DNA from: Pocillopora verrucosa | Taxonomy: Eukaryota; Cnidaria; Anthozoa; Scleractinia; Pocilloporidae | DNA length: 64,000 bases | NCBI RefSeq assembly: GCF_036669915.1 | Contig: NC_089324.1 | Span: 16,992,631 to 17,056,630, forward strand | Reading direction: 5' to 3' | Shown here: positions 23,210 through 34,234 of the stretch, piece by piece | Layout of the letters: each line of letters opens with the position of its first letter | How positions within the stretch are numbered: position 1 is the first letter of the stretch | The notes under the pieces: model-generated | What the model was told of the DNA's origin: nothing | Databases searched by the model: none | What the model saw: the letters and a program-made list of their open reading frames with translations, nothing else | Program-made: the position numbers and the translations under genes

Positions 23210-23460
23210 CCACTGATCTACCGATCCATCGATCTACTGATCCATCGATCTACCGATCCATCGATCTGCCGTTCCATCGATCTACCGATCCATCGATCTA
23301 CCGATCCATCGATCTACCGATCCATCGATCTACTGATCCATCGATCTACCGATCCATCGATCTACTGTTCCATCGATCTACCGATCCATCGATCTACTGT
23401 TCCATCGATTTACAGTTCCATCGATCTACTGATTGATCTAATGATCCATTGATTTACCAC
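23210..23460 (-). repeat. Right subterminal array, inverted copy of the 16-bp unit
   Basis: Units of GATCCATCGATCTACC are the reverse complement of the left array. The long open frame ending at 23452 (RSIDLLIHRSTDPS repeats) is a by-product of the array. Confidence 0.95.
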
Positions 23461-23481
23461 TGACTGACGCCGATCGTTTCG

Positions 23482-23519
23482 TGACGTCAGTTGTGAGGTT
23501 TTTACACCGAGGATAAGCC
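23482..23519 (-). repeat. Right terminal inverted repeat of the transposon
   Basis: 38 bp, ending in GAGGATAAGCC directly before the second CAAAGCAG. Confidence 0.9.
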
Positions 23520-23527
23520 CAAAGCAG
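23520..23527 (+). repeat. Right target-site duplication CAAAGCAG
   Basis: Identical to 19255-19262. Confidence 0.9.
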
Positions 23528-24050
23528 CAAAACCACAGCGGGACTGTCTAGACTCCTCCCCAAGGATGTACGGCAAATCAAAAGATTTTGATGTCACTCT
23601 CCTCTTCAGATTACTGGGGACGATTTGCAGCCTCATCCCTCCCGTTACAGGGTGGGATACTCAACCGTTGAATACAGATCACAGTGTATGATCATGTGAA
23701 GTCTGATATATAGCTAGCAGATGACTTCCAGTTCTTATTTTTGTGGCGTGAAATCAGCGAAGCCCTTGTAGCAATTACAGGCAAAATCCACCCTTCAAAG
23801 ACGCATGACTGGCAGGTAGTTATTGATAAGTTCCTGGACGATCTCCTCACATCAGAGGATGAAAGATAGGTACAGGAACTTTTCGACTGATATAAACAGG
23901 ATGCGAAAGTAAATAAATCCGTGGAAGACCTACAAGAAATCACTGTTCATATATTAGAGGAGCCACGAAGTGTGGCTGAAGGGAAGACGCCAGCGATTCA
24001 GGCAATCAACGAAAACATGGAAGACCTCAGGAGTGCAGCCTATTGTTTCC

Positions 24051-25110
24051 TATATGGGGCGGGTGGAATGCGCCTATACGCGTGTATTATTTAGGATATT
24101 TAATGTTCAGAGCTGATACTTGTGAAAGTGCTGTCTTAGTTTGGTCGAGAATGGTGATTGAGTCAGTTGGAGGTGGCCCTGAAGCGACAGATTTAGCCAA
24201 TGCTGGCTTGAAATAGTAAATATACTGACAGTTCCATAGATAAAGAGTATTATGGTCTCGATGTGATTTTAAATTAAAAGCTAATTTCTTTGAGTAAACA
24301 GCAGAGATATATATGGTCATCCGTCTGAGAAATATGTTTTGTAGACCTGAGAGAGAAGGATATTTTTGTGACTTCTTAATTGGGTTACATTACCCTCATA
24401 CTGATGGATAAGTTCGTACAAGGAGTAACTAAAACAAATAAAAAACACTTTAGAAAGAAAGGAATGTAATTGACATTGATGAAGTTTACTGCGATCAATC
24501 ACTCAGCTTATTTATTAAGGGTTAAGAAGTAGGAATAGGTTACAGCGATAATCTTGAATTAGGTCGATGCAATTTAATTTTTTTCATATTTCCTTTCAGA
24601 TCGTGGTCCACTTGGTATGAAAAGAAGCAGAAGTATGGGAATCGGCCAAGAATTGACATCCTGTGAAAAGCTCAAGAATATCGCACCAGGAACACTAGCA
24701 AAAGGCTCAGTTTGCTTACCAATTGCCTTACTTTTCATCCACGCAAATGTCATTGTCAAAAGGCACAAGGCCATCTTTCATATGTTTCAACTGAATTATG
24801 GTTGTTTGTGTGCGTGTGTATGAGCGTAATAAATTAGTGAGTTCAGAGGTCACCAATCGAGACGATTACCTTTCAGAGGAACTCAGCTCAGAGGAAGATA
24901 TTCCGGAAGAGAACATTGTGGAAGTTCAGAGCATTCTAATAGATCATGGCCCTATCCTGTTTTTATTGATTCAATTCGTTTTATTGTCAATGGCTTGTAC
25001 AAGAATGTCTCTGGAATGATTCTCGTGATTTTCCGTGATCGAAACCAGAAATAAACCATTAACGATACTACATCGCGCATGTAAAGATAGAATGAAAAAA
25101 GGAAAATAAA
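24051..25110 (+). pseudogene. Unit A tail relic: Ubl-leader exon and one acidic repeat
   Basis: Bases 24085-24599 match an intron of the array (compare 31265-31823). At 24600, after TTTCAG, a segment encodes RGPLGMKRSRSMGIGQE and SCEKLKNIAPGT, equivalent to the leader of the Ubl exon in gene F (55693). About 24838-24940 encodes one copy of the acidic repeat (SEVTNRDDYLSEELSSEEDI). No ubiquitin-like domain follows. Bases 24945-25075 then match the upstream flank of the next unit. It looks like a recombination remnant, not a gene. Confidence 0.65.
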
Positions 25111-25119
25111 TAAATGCTT

Positions 25120-25369
25120 TTCTGAAGGGTTCCATTCTTTGAACAAAATAAGAGTAGCAATTGCATGTCCAGAAGTCTTGAAAAGGATAAACTGACCTAA
25201 GGACGACAATTCGATGCCCTACCATCCCTGTCCATATGTTATTTTTTTGTTGAGCTTTTCCATGTTACATTGCGAACCCATTCACTTCCGCTTCTCACGG
25301 GTCTGAAAACAAATTTGCAGACTGACAACGTTAAAGTTCGATGTAGCTCGAAAGGAAAAAACTCTAAAG
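25120..25369 (+). promoter_or_regulatory. 5' exon/promoter module 2, for unit B
   Basis: Shared sequence starts near CCATTCTTTGAACAAAATAA and runs to the donor AAAG|GTAAG at 25369/25370. The distance to the HEPN ATG is 1,290 bp, about the same as in units D and E. Confidence 0.65.
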
Positions 25370-26659
25370 GTAAGAAGCTTAATGTGACATTTTTCTGCAT
25401 GAGCTAATCTCCCACTCTTCATTTAAAGTTTGACTGAAGATCTGTTGAAGTTATAGCTTTTGTGATTGAGAAATCAGTCAAGTGAGCGCAGTCAAGTGAA
25501 CCAGCTCCCATAGGAAATCTCAGAGATTTTCATTAGTTTGGAATCTCTAAGAAATGTCGTTTGCGATACTTGAAGGATGATTTACTGGCAAACCAGCTCA
25601 ATCAGAATATTACTAGTATTTTAAGCCTCGCTCAGTTCCTGTTCGGTTGAAATTTAGGTTGAAGTCAATCAATTAATTCCTTTACAGATAATGATCATAG
25701 CAGCCAGCGTGTCCTTATCTTGTTATCATTACCCTGCTCCAGCAAGTATAAAAAAATTGTTTTTGATAAGTGATGCATCATACATAGTTACCTCGGGAGA
25801 GAATGATGATATGAAATTTGTGTATCTATTCCTGTAAATCATAGGGAGTAGACGCAGTGGGTGGCAATCAACCATGTCGATCGTGACTGCTAAGTGTTTT
25901 CTGTCTTGTGTCACGCAATGTACTACACATTCCAGCCCGCCTAGTTTCCCTTCTTTGAGCAAACGTATTTCAAGTCTCTTGTGACTGAACAATGTATTCA
26001 AGTCCTTAAATAGAGTCTTTTGATAACCAGGTGAAACTCAGAACCTAAATAGCTGTATTAGTGCTAAACTTTCTCATCTTTAATTTATTTATGGTATAAA
26101 AAAATAGATAAAAAGTAAACGGACATCAGGCTTCTGAGTCATTTGCGTTTTTAAGTTTTCATCAGCGCTGCCGTAAACTGAAAAGCTTGAAAAGTAAAAG
26201 GATTATAAACTTTTTGTGCGAACTATCCTTAAATTTGATTTAAATAAGGACGAAGGTCTGGAGATTTCAAGTCATTTGTTCGACCCGCTATAAATATATG
26301 TCGCTTTTGTTAAAGGGGCTAAGATCAGAGTATTTCAGGTATTTTTGTAAAATTTCTCTTCTAAGATAGCCTTCAGAAAAGCGCATGTGAGTTGCTGAAT
26401 ACCAATTCCGTGCCAGCAAAATCATACACACATGATGTGGAATGAAAATGTCTAAGTATTATTGAAAGCAATCCGTTTTGATCCTCTCCTCTTAAATCAT
26501 CCATCTAACCTATTTATGCAGGGACGATTTATATTAGCCATATCTGTCTTCTGCGAGATTAATCATTCATTCCATTGATCTTTTTCACAGTTTGGGTTGC
26601 AGTCATGAGGTAAGGACGGTCTGGTAACTGATCCTGCCTCAGTTTTTCCTTCTTTAAAA
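25370..26659 (+). other. Unit B intron 1
   Basis: Co-linear with 32942-34234 and 43147-44429. It ends with GGTTTGCAG- or GGTTGCAG-type acceptors about 55 bp before the HEPN ATG. No gene inside. Confidence 0.6.
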
Positions 26660-29250
26660 ATGGCAGCCGCTCCGGACCCAGATGAGGTGTTTCGTTCTTC
26701 GAAAGGGAGAGATAATTTTCAACGTTTGGCTCGGCTTTTAATAAGTGGAGGTACTGTGCTATTGAGGGAGGTTTTTGACGTTAAATGTCCACCAAGTAAT
26801 CTACCCGCAACACTTCAGAATCCAGCCACAGAAAAGCTCCTTAAGGCAGCAAAGCTCACCAAACCACAGTGGGACTGCCTATACCCTTCTGCAGGGACGT
26901 ATGGAAAGTCAACAGACTTTGATATAACTCTCCTTTTCCGGTTGCTGAGGACAATATGCGGCCTCACCCCTCCTGTCATGGGCTGGGATTGTTTTCCTTT
27001 AAATACAGACCACAGCTTTGGAGCTGATTTAGCGAGAATTAAGTATTACCGCAATTCGATACACGGCCATGTGAACGAGAACATGGAATTAGCAGGTAAT
27101 GAGTTGTCACGTCTTTGGAAAGAAATCAGCGAGGCTCTGGTGAGAATTGCGGGTCAAATCAGCCCTGTGAAGTCCAAAGAATGGAAGACTGCTATTGATA
27201 AATTTTTAAAAGATCCCCTTACAGAGGAAGACAAGAGGCACGAGCAGGAATTGCAGCGCTGGTACCAGAATGATACAGAAGTAAAGAAATACCTTGAAAA
27301 GGTTGAATCTTCAATGAAGCATTTGGAGAAAGAAGCTCGATCCTTACAAGAGGTTCAAGAAAAAGCCCAAGATATTAAAGATGAGCTTGGAGGGAAAGTA
27401 GAATCTGCAGCCCAACAAGTGCAGCACTTGAGGCAAGACGTCAAAGACATCAAAGATTGATTAGACATAGATGGCCGACCCAATTCCTCAGCTGGAGGTC
27501 AGCTTGTTGATTTATTCTGTATATCTGTTATTAGTAAGGTATTTTCCTCTAACATAGACACTTACGCAACGTATCAGGGTTACCTGTACGGTGCACATTG
27601 TGCTCTTATTTTGACAGAAATGGCCTGGTATATTTTTGAAGCATAAAAAAAATTTCAATTAGTTAATATATAGTTACTTGACTTTAGCCGGACGACCACT
27701 CATGTTAATAGCCTGCTTTGCCTTTGTTGTAAGTGGCTAGTCGCTGCAAATAATGATACTTTTTCCCCTTACAGTTAAAATTCGAGTGCAGATTTGTTGT
27801 GCGACTAACCCAAACCCTCATTCGCGACTTGAGACATCAGAGACAGTGGTTATAACCGGTCAGGGTACCCAAGCTTGTGGCGACGAGCTGGTAATTACTG
27901 GAACATCAGGAAGAACGCCTCAAGACACACCACAAGCCATGAGATGGTAGTTACTAGTGGTACGCGCGAGGCAGTGGAACCTGTTGCATCTGCTGGTCTA
28001 CCACTCGCGGGAAGAACAGAAAGCGTCGAAGAAGCAGGTGTTGGAACCGATGCAGCACGCAACGCACAAGGAGTTTTGAATTACATCGCACACAGGTACT
28101 TTCAGACAGTTGATACAACCCAACCTGAGGAACGAAATGAGTTTCTACGGTATCTAGAAGATGTGCGCAAAGTTCTTGTCCTGGATCCCAAGTCAGGAAG
28201 TTTGATAGTAACAGTACTGTGTACTTCACTGGAGATACTGGATGCCCTCTGGTGTGACTATTGCACAGGTCACCTGAATGACATGGCACAGAAATATCTT
28301 GTGACAAAGGACGTTCTGAAGGAGTTTGACCTGATTGAGCTGAAATTGAAAACAACAATTCAGGTGGAGGAGTACATGGCTGCACGAGATTTTTTCCTGC
28401 AGGCTCCAGGTGAGCACATACAAAGTTTTTCGGAAGGTTGTCTTTAATCGAGTCAATAGAGTATCGTCTTCGTCTATGCTTTAAAACATGTGAGCATAGG
28501 TTTGCTCGTTATGTTTTTTGCATGCCTCCTCAAACATGTTCACAAATTTGTTTCACCAGATTCAGAGGGTATGATTCAAAAAATTTAATGGCCAGATCTG
28601 ATACCTGTGCACTCTCTATTTAATCGAAAGATGGGGATCGACGATGAATGGATGTGACGCAGAGAAGACCTTACGGCGACCTTTTAACATTTTATAGGAA
28701 ACTGATCTTAACATACACATTCCTAATTAAAGAGAAGGTCTTCGTTGCACGACCCGTAGTCAAGTTTAAATTGTATCCGTTGCATTTCATTTCAGTCCAT
28801 GATCCACCCGGCACGACCAAGGACAGAAATGAAGGACTTGACTCAGATTTGACAATAGAGCAAAGTCCTCTCTCAGCGACTGAAGGAACAGTCCCACATG
28901 TTGAATCTGAAACTAAGCGAAACAAAGAAGCATTCTCGGAGGGTTCCCTTATCGCCGGGGAAATGATGGTGGACCGCTCTGGTCGTAAGACTCCTGCATC
29001 TGTCGCGAGGTCATCAGTCCATGGTAGCATGCAAATCTATGTTAAAAAATTGACTGGAAATACGATTTCTTTGTGCGTGAAACCTTTAAGTACCATAGCA
29101 TATGTGAAAATTAAAATCCTAGAGCATGAAGGAATCCCGCCGGACCAGCAACGTCTTCCCTTTGCCGGGAAATGACTCAAAAGTGGCTTCTCTCTGAGTT
29201 ACTACAATATTTCGAAAGAATGTACCCTAAACTTGGATCTCTGTGGCAGA
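26660..29250 (+). pseudogene. Unit B: HEPN / TRADD-N / Ubl gene, inactivated
   Basis: Exon 1 (26660-27497) encodes an intact HEPN domain with R131-x5-H137 (YRNSIHGH) and a short helical tail, but a TGA at 27458-27460 ends the frame at a position where D and F read GAT CGA. Exon 2 (27775-28409) has a frameshift in the linker near 27930, then a TRADD-N-like domain ([34 protein letters not shown]). Exon 3 (28796-29250) has a 78-residue linker unlike D or F, then one Ubl ([12 protein letters not shown]) stopped by TGA at 29173-29175. Splice sites and phases match D. The first exon could still give a HEPN-only protein of 266 aa; otherwise it is a pseudogene. The Ubl array after the first domain has been lost. 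Confidence 0.8.
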
Positions 29251-29719
29251 AATATCTACGCACATAATCTCAATTTAGGGCACTGTTCATATTAATGTTT
29301 GCCACCCAAGAGAATAATGTACTGCTCATAAGAGTTAACAATTACCTTTGCTGATAGTTAAAATTGGTTAACTTTATATTTTTTTTCTTAGTTTCAGATT
29401 AATTTTCAAATTGTTTTGCCGACAAAACACATCTTTTATTTTCAATTTCAATTCCAGGGTCAATTCGTGGCCGGGGTGATGCTAAAAAAAATTATGAAGA
29501 AGACATTTCACTCCTACACTGTCTCTTTGTGTCCAAGGAGTGTAAATGAATTCCAACATACTATTAGGAAATTTGAAGAAATGCTGTTAGAGGGGTGGGG
29601 GGGGGGAGGGGGAGGGGTAGGGGGGAAGGGTAAGTGTGATGCAATAGCATTCTATTTAGTAGGATTTGCTTCCATTTGCTTTTTTGCTGTAGAAACTATG
29701 TGGGTTTGAGACAGGACAC

Positions 29720-29995
29720 TTAGACCGTTCCGTCTTGGAATAAAAACCAAAAATAAAAAGTAAGAGCAACTTCAATTGGTGGAAGCTCTCTTTGACCCTT
29801 GGTTAAGCCTAAAACATGCAACTTTGTTATGATAACTATGGGGTTTGATTCCAAGCACAAGGATTGGGTACTTGTATTATCATACCTAGAATATGTTTGT
29901 GCTGACGATACAGCGGCAAAACGAAGGCGCATGCTTGTAACTCGCGAGAAAGTTACGCGTGCAAAGGAATGGGAACGACAATACTTCCATAGTAA
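29720..29995 (+). pseudogene. Decayed relic of the peptidase gene 5' exon
   Basis: FVMITMGFDSKHKDWVLVLS encoded from about 29820 parallels IVAMAMEFEAKHRECVRVLT of the peptidase copies. The preceding DNA (GGAAGCTCTCTTTGACCCTT) parallels GGAAGCCTTCTCTCACCCTT at 15620. Homology fades after about 29890. Confidence 0.55.
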
Positions 29996-30659
29996 CACTA
30001 CCGAGGTAAAATGGTGACATTTTTAAAATTTCTATTGTTTGTTCTTATTTCGTGGGGATAAGCCCAAACCAAAACAAAAAAGGTTGCCTTCTCCAGGAAA
30101 GTTTCTATCGACCCTCCTTCGTCACATATCTCTCTCAACAAAAACGTATTGTGGTTACAGGTGCGCATTTAATGGCTGAAGTTGAGCAGCCGTAACATGG
30201 CTACGCATCAGCCTATGTTTGCAGAAGAATCATAGCCTAGACGCTCAATGCATGTGCACTCATTTTGCTGCTGTGTTCGTGCTGATGAAAAACGACTGAA
30301 CATGCTCTTACGCTTCTGGCGTCATGACTCCCGCCATTCGATATTCCTAATGAGTTGTTATGTAAGTATTATTTGTCCTCATTCTAGGGACCAGGAGAAA
30401 ACTGCATAGCTGTAGGAAACTTTAATTTTATAACCGGAATTAAAAAGTGTCCATAAACATTTACCACTCTCCTCTTTTGACTCCCGAGTGTAACTTGTTC
30501 ATTTGAAAATGGTCTCCAAAATTGCCAAAGATCGACTGTTGACGCCGCCTCTCAAAACGCGGTCGGTGTCATAATTTCCATGTATACTAATTCATAGCGG
30601 GGAAGACTAATATTTGCCGGCAAGCAACTCTGAATATGGCCGCTATTTGATAGAATACA

Positions 30660-31200
30660 CCATTCAGAAAGAATCGGCCAAAAACTTGTCTGTGAAAAAC
30701 ACCCGAAAAGAAGCTTCAGACATCTTTGACAAAATGGGGGTTAGTGAAATAGGGCGTAAGTGCCTGTTTACTTCACGGACAGGCTTTTGCTTTAGCACAG
30801 GGACTACATATGAGTGCTTCCATGACGATGGCAAGCGTCCTTCATGGGACGAGGAGTTCAAGATGTTAGATACCGTACCAGCTAAAATGTCTGCGTGTTC
30901 CTTTAACAACCATCCTGGGATGTTGTCTGAACCGTTGGCTTTGCACGGGTTCAACTTTGATAGTTTCTTGCGGACTGACTCAACCGATACAACAAGGGAG
31001 TTTTCGAAGTAGTTACTGAAAGTAGTGCACAAAAAAGCAGCAGGAAGCGGTGTGAAGCAGTGCATTGGCGATAAGAAAGCCTCATTGATGATGTTAGCCA
31101 GGCCGATTTGGTCAATACCCTCATGCAGATGTTGTAGCAATTTCAAAGTGTCACTTCGCGCCGTGGAGGCAACTGAGCGCCCACTAAGCTCTTTCACTTC
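30660..31200 (-). mobile_element. LINE reverse-transcriptase N-terminal fragment
   Basis: The minus-strand frame carries KLNPCKANGSDNIPGWLLKE, LPSSWKHSYVVPVLKQKPV and LRPISLTPILSK, the fingers region of non-LTR RTs. The catalytic YxDD region is absent. The overlapping plus-strand frame at 30614-31012 is its shadow. Confidence 0.85.
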
Positions 31201-31260
31201 TTTCTACCACTCAGATGGTTTACATTTAAGGCCGTTGACCAATTTGTTGTTTTACCAGAT

Positions 31261-32580
31261 TCAGATGGGTATTATTTAGGACATTTAGTGTTCAGAGCTG
31301 ATACTTGTGAATGTGCTGTCTTAATTTGGTCGAGGGATGGTGATTGAGGCAGTTGGAGGGGGCCTGGGGGCCACAGTTCTAGGCAACTGATCGAATTCCT
31401 TCATCTAATGGTGGCTCTAGTAAATATACTGACAGGTCGATAGATAAAGAGTATTGACAAACCTATATGGTCTCGATGTGATTTTAAATTAAAAAATAAT
31501 TTCTTTCAGTAACCAGCAGAGATATATATATATATATATGGTGATCCGTCTGAGAAATAAATTTTGTAGACCCGAGAGAGAAGGATATTTTTGTTTCCTC
31601 TTAATTGGGTAACATTACCCTCATACTGATGGATAAGTTCGTACAAGGAGTAACTAAAACAAATAAAAAACACTTTAGAAAGAAAGGAATGTAACTGAGA
31701 TTGATGAGACTTACTGTGATGAATCACTCAGTTCATTTATTTGGGTTAAGACGTAGGAATAGATTACAGCGCTAATCTTGAATTAGGTCGATATAATTTA
31801 ATTTTTTTCATATTTCCTTTCAGATCATGTTCCACGTGGCATGAAAAGAAGCAGAAGTATGGGAATCGGCCAAGAATCGACAACCTGTGAAAAGCTCCAG
31901 AATATTGCACCAGGAACGCTAGCGAAAGGTTCAGTTTGCTTACCAATCGCCTTACATGGTATAACGCCACCTTTCATATATTCCAACTGAATTATAGTTG
32001 TTTGTTTCTGTTTATGCACGTGTGTGTGAGCGTAATAAATAAGTGTGTTCAGAGGTCACCAATCGAGATGATTACCATTCAGAGGAACTCAGCTCAGAGA
32101 AGGATATTTCGGAAGAGATCATTGTAGAAGACAACTGTTCAGAGCATTCTAATAGAGACGTAAGGAATGTAGGTTCAAAGGATAACAGTTTAGAGGACTA
32201 TTTCTCGCAGGATAAGGGTCAGAGGACGCCATTCCAGACGAAGGAATTGTAAGAGTGAAAAGACCAGAGAAAAATATTGAAGGATATTACATTGACTAAG
32301 GTAACATTCCAATAAAAGCATTACCCGATCAGATTAAGAAAGATGGGAATGATCCCGAGGTGCTAACTGCTGGAGATAACCCTGATACAATCATAGCAGG
32401 CGCAGGAGAGTTTATAAAGAGATTTATTGCATAGAGGGACATCTCAGGAGGCAATGTAGACGACGATATTCCAGAAGTAAATACATGGAGTAACATCGCC
32501 GACAAACATCCAGGAGAAAATGATCACGGACTATAAGACTCAAGAAGATATAACAGACCGTTGCGATATAAATGATTGAG
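31261..32580 (+). pseudogene. Unit C tail relic: Ubl-leader exon and acidic region
   Basis: Co-linear with 24085-25000. After TTTCAG at 31823 it encodes RGMKRSRSMGIGQE and CEKLQNIAPGTLAK. From 32043 it encodes one acidic repeat (SEVTNRDDYHSEELSSE) that runs into the non-repeat acidic tail seen in gene E, but with a stop at 32250 and shifted frames to about 32580. It has no HEPN, TRADD-N or Ubl. An AT microsatellite sits at about 31521-31540. Confidence 0.65.
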
Positions 32581-32824
32581 GCTTTTTCAAAAATGTTTTT
32601 TTTTTGTATTACAAAAAGACATTTACGACATATCTGATAGCTAGATAGCTGGAGATCTTAAAAACACGTAAATATAAAAAGAAACACTATTAAAACATGA
32701 CGTTTTCCCTAGCGTGAAAACAAATGTACTACCGAAGTATTTCGCTTTCCATATTCTACGGTGGCGATGTATATTATCAACTCAGTTGATCATCTTGTAA
32801 TACCTCCTCCCCCCCTCTATGATA
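32581..32824. other. Array spacer
   Basis: Matches the DNA after the acidic exon of gene E (47095-47290) and 60690-60900, including GCGTGAAAACAAATGTACT. No gene. Confidence 0.6.
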
Positions 32825-32941
32825 CGCTGCGAACCCATTGACTTTCGCTTTTCACGGTTGAGAGAGGAAATTTGCATATCTGCCAACGCTAAAGAATCAC
32901 AGACCGTAGTTTGATGTAAATCGAAGGAAAAAACTCTAAAG
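32825..32941 (+). promoter_or_regulatory. 5' exon/promoter module 3, for gene D
   Basis: ATACGCTGCGAACCCATTGA to the donor AAAG|GTAAG. The short ATG-led frame present in modules 4 and 6 is lost here (ATATCTGCC and a TGA), which supports an untranslated exon. Confidence 0.65.
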
Positions 32942-34234
32942 GTAAGAAGCCTGTTTGACATTTTCTCTGCATGAGCTAATCTCCCTACTCTTAATTTTAA
33001 GGTTTGCTGAAGATCTATTGAAGTGATTGCTTTTGTGATTGAGAAATCTGTCCAATGAGCGTAATTTAAGTGAGTGGCGTGTATGAACCAGCTTCGAAAT
33101 GCAAATCTGAGAGATTTTCATTAGTTTCGAATCTCTATGAAATGTCGTTTGCGATACTTGAAGGATGACTGACTAGCAAACCAGCTCAATCAGAATATTA
33201 CTATTATTTTGAGCCTCGCTCCTTTGGTTCCTATTCGGTTAAAATTTAGGTTGAAGTCAAATTCAATTAATTCCTCCTCAGAGAATGATCAGAGCGGCCG
33301 GCGTGTCGTTATTTCATTATCATTACCCCGCTCCAGCGAATAGATGATACTCTTTGTTTTGATAAGTAAGGCATCACCTCAGGAGAGAATGATGATATGA
33401 AATGTGTGTATCTACTCCTGTAAATCATAGGGAGTAAATGAAGTGGGTGACTATCAACCACGTCGTGACTGCTAAGTGTTTTCTTCCTTGTGTCACGCAA
33501 TGTACTACACATTCTAGCCCGCCTAGTTTCCCTTCTTTGAGCAAATGTTTTTAAAGTATTTTGTAATTGAATCATGTTTTCACCTCCTTAAACAGACTCT
33601 TTTGACAACCAGGTGAAACTGGGAACCTATATAGCCGTATTAATGCTGAACTTCCCAAACTTCTATTTATTTTTGTTAAAGAAAATAAGTAAAAAGTAAA
33701 TGGAAATTAGGCTTCACAGTCATTTGCGTATTTAGTTTTCCTAGGTGTTGTCATAAACTGAAAAGCTTGAAAAGTAGAGGATAATAAACTTTTTGCGCGA
33801 ACTATCTTTAAATGTGATTTGAATAAGGGTGCAGGTCCCGAGATTTCAAATTACTCGTTCGACCCACTATATATGTCGCTTTTGCTAAAGGGGTTAAGAT
33901 CAGAGTATTTAGGGTATTTTTTTACAATTTCTCTTCTCATTTAAGCTTAAGAAAAACGCATCTAAGTTGTTGAACACTGATTCCTTGCCAGAAAAATCAT
34001 GCCCACATATCGTGGAATGAAAATGTCTAAGTACTATTGAAAAAAATCCGTTTTGATCCTCTCCTCTTAAATCATCAATCCATTCTATTTAAGCGGGTAC
34101 GTTTTATATTAGCCATATCTGTCTTTTGTGAGATCTACCGTTCACTCCGTTGATCTATTTCACAGTTTGGGTTGCAGTCATGAGGTAAGGACGGTCCGAT
34201 AACTGATACCGCCTCAGTTTTTCCTTCTTTCTAA

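Larger units (their letters stand above)
19263..23519 (+). mobile_element. 4,257-bp TIR transposon with 8-bp TSD, carrying a P-loop ATPase gene
   Basis: The terminal inverted repeats are 38 bp (19263-19300 and 23482-23519), differ at one base, and begin GGGTTATCC and GGCTTATCC. The target duplication is 8 bp. Inside the termini lie long subterminal arrays of a 16-bp GATC-rich unit in opposite orientations. One gene is visible at 20998-22838. I see no DDE transposase, so superfamily is unassigned: an 8-bp duplication fits hAT, P, Merlin-like or KDZ-type elements. It could be non-autonomous with a captured gene, or the ATPase could belong to an unusual transposition system. Confidence 0.85.
19085..24050 (+). 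pseudogene. Unit A: HEPN-gene relic split by a DNA transposon
   Basis: Bases 19085-19262 align to the start of the HEPN exon: MAVAPKPNEIPR, then SSRDNFHRV, a stop (TGA at about 19160) and LLISGG. Homology resumes at 23520-24050 ([27 protein letters not shown] and later HEPN and helical sequence). The 4,257 bp between are the transposon at 19263-23519. The relic has further stops, and the segment that should encode the R-x5-H HEPN motif is largely deleted at about 23685, so it cannot make an active domain. Decay of the relic is greater than that of the transposon's inverted repeats, so the gene may have been dead when it was hit. Confidence 0.85.
29251..31260. other. Inter-unit region with peptidase relic and LINE fragment
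   Basis: It contains a G-rich run (about 29595-29630), a decayed peptidase-exon relic (29720-29995) and a minus-strand reverse-transcriptase fragment (30660-31200). Bases 30000-30600 show nothing I recognise. Confidence 0.6.

Noticed and set aside
22826-23452. 208-aa frame ending in Ser-Ile-Asp repeats
   Set aside because: The repetitive half is only the translated subterminal array.
30614-31012. 132-aa plus-strand frame
   Set aside because: It is the complement of the LINE reverse-transcriptase fragment on the minus strand.
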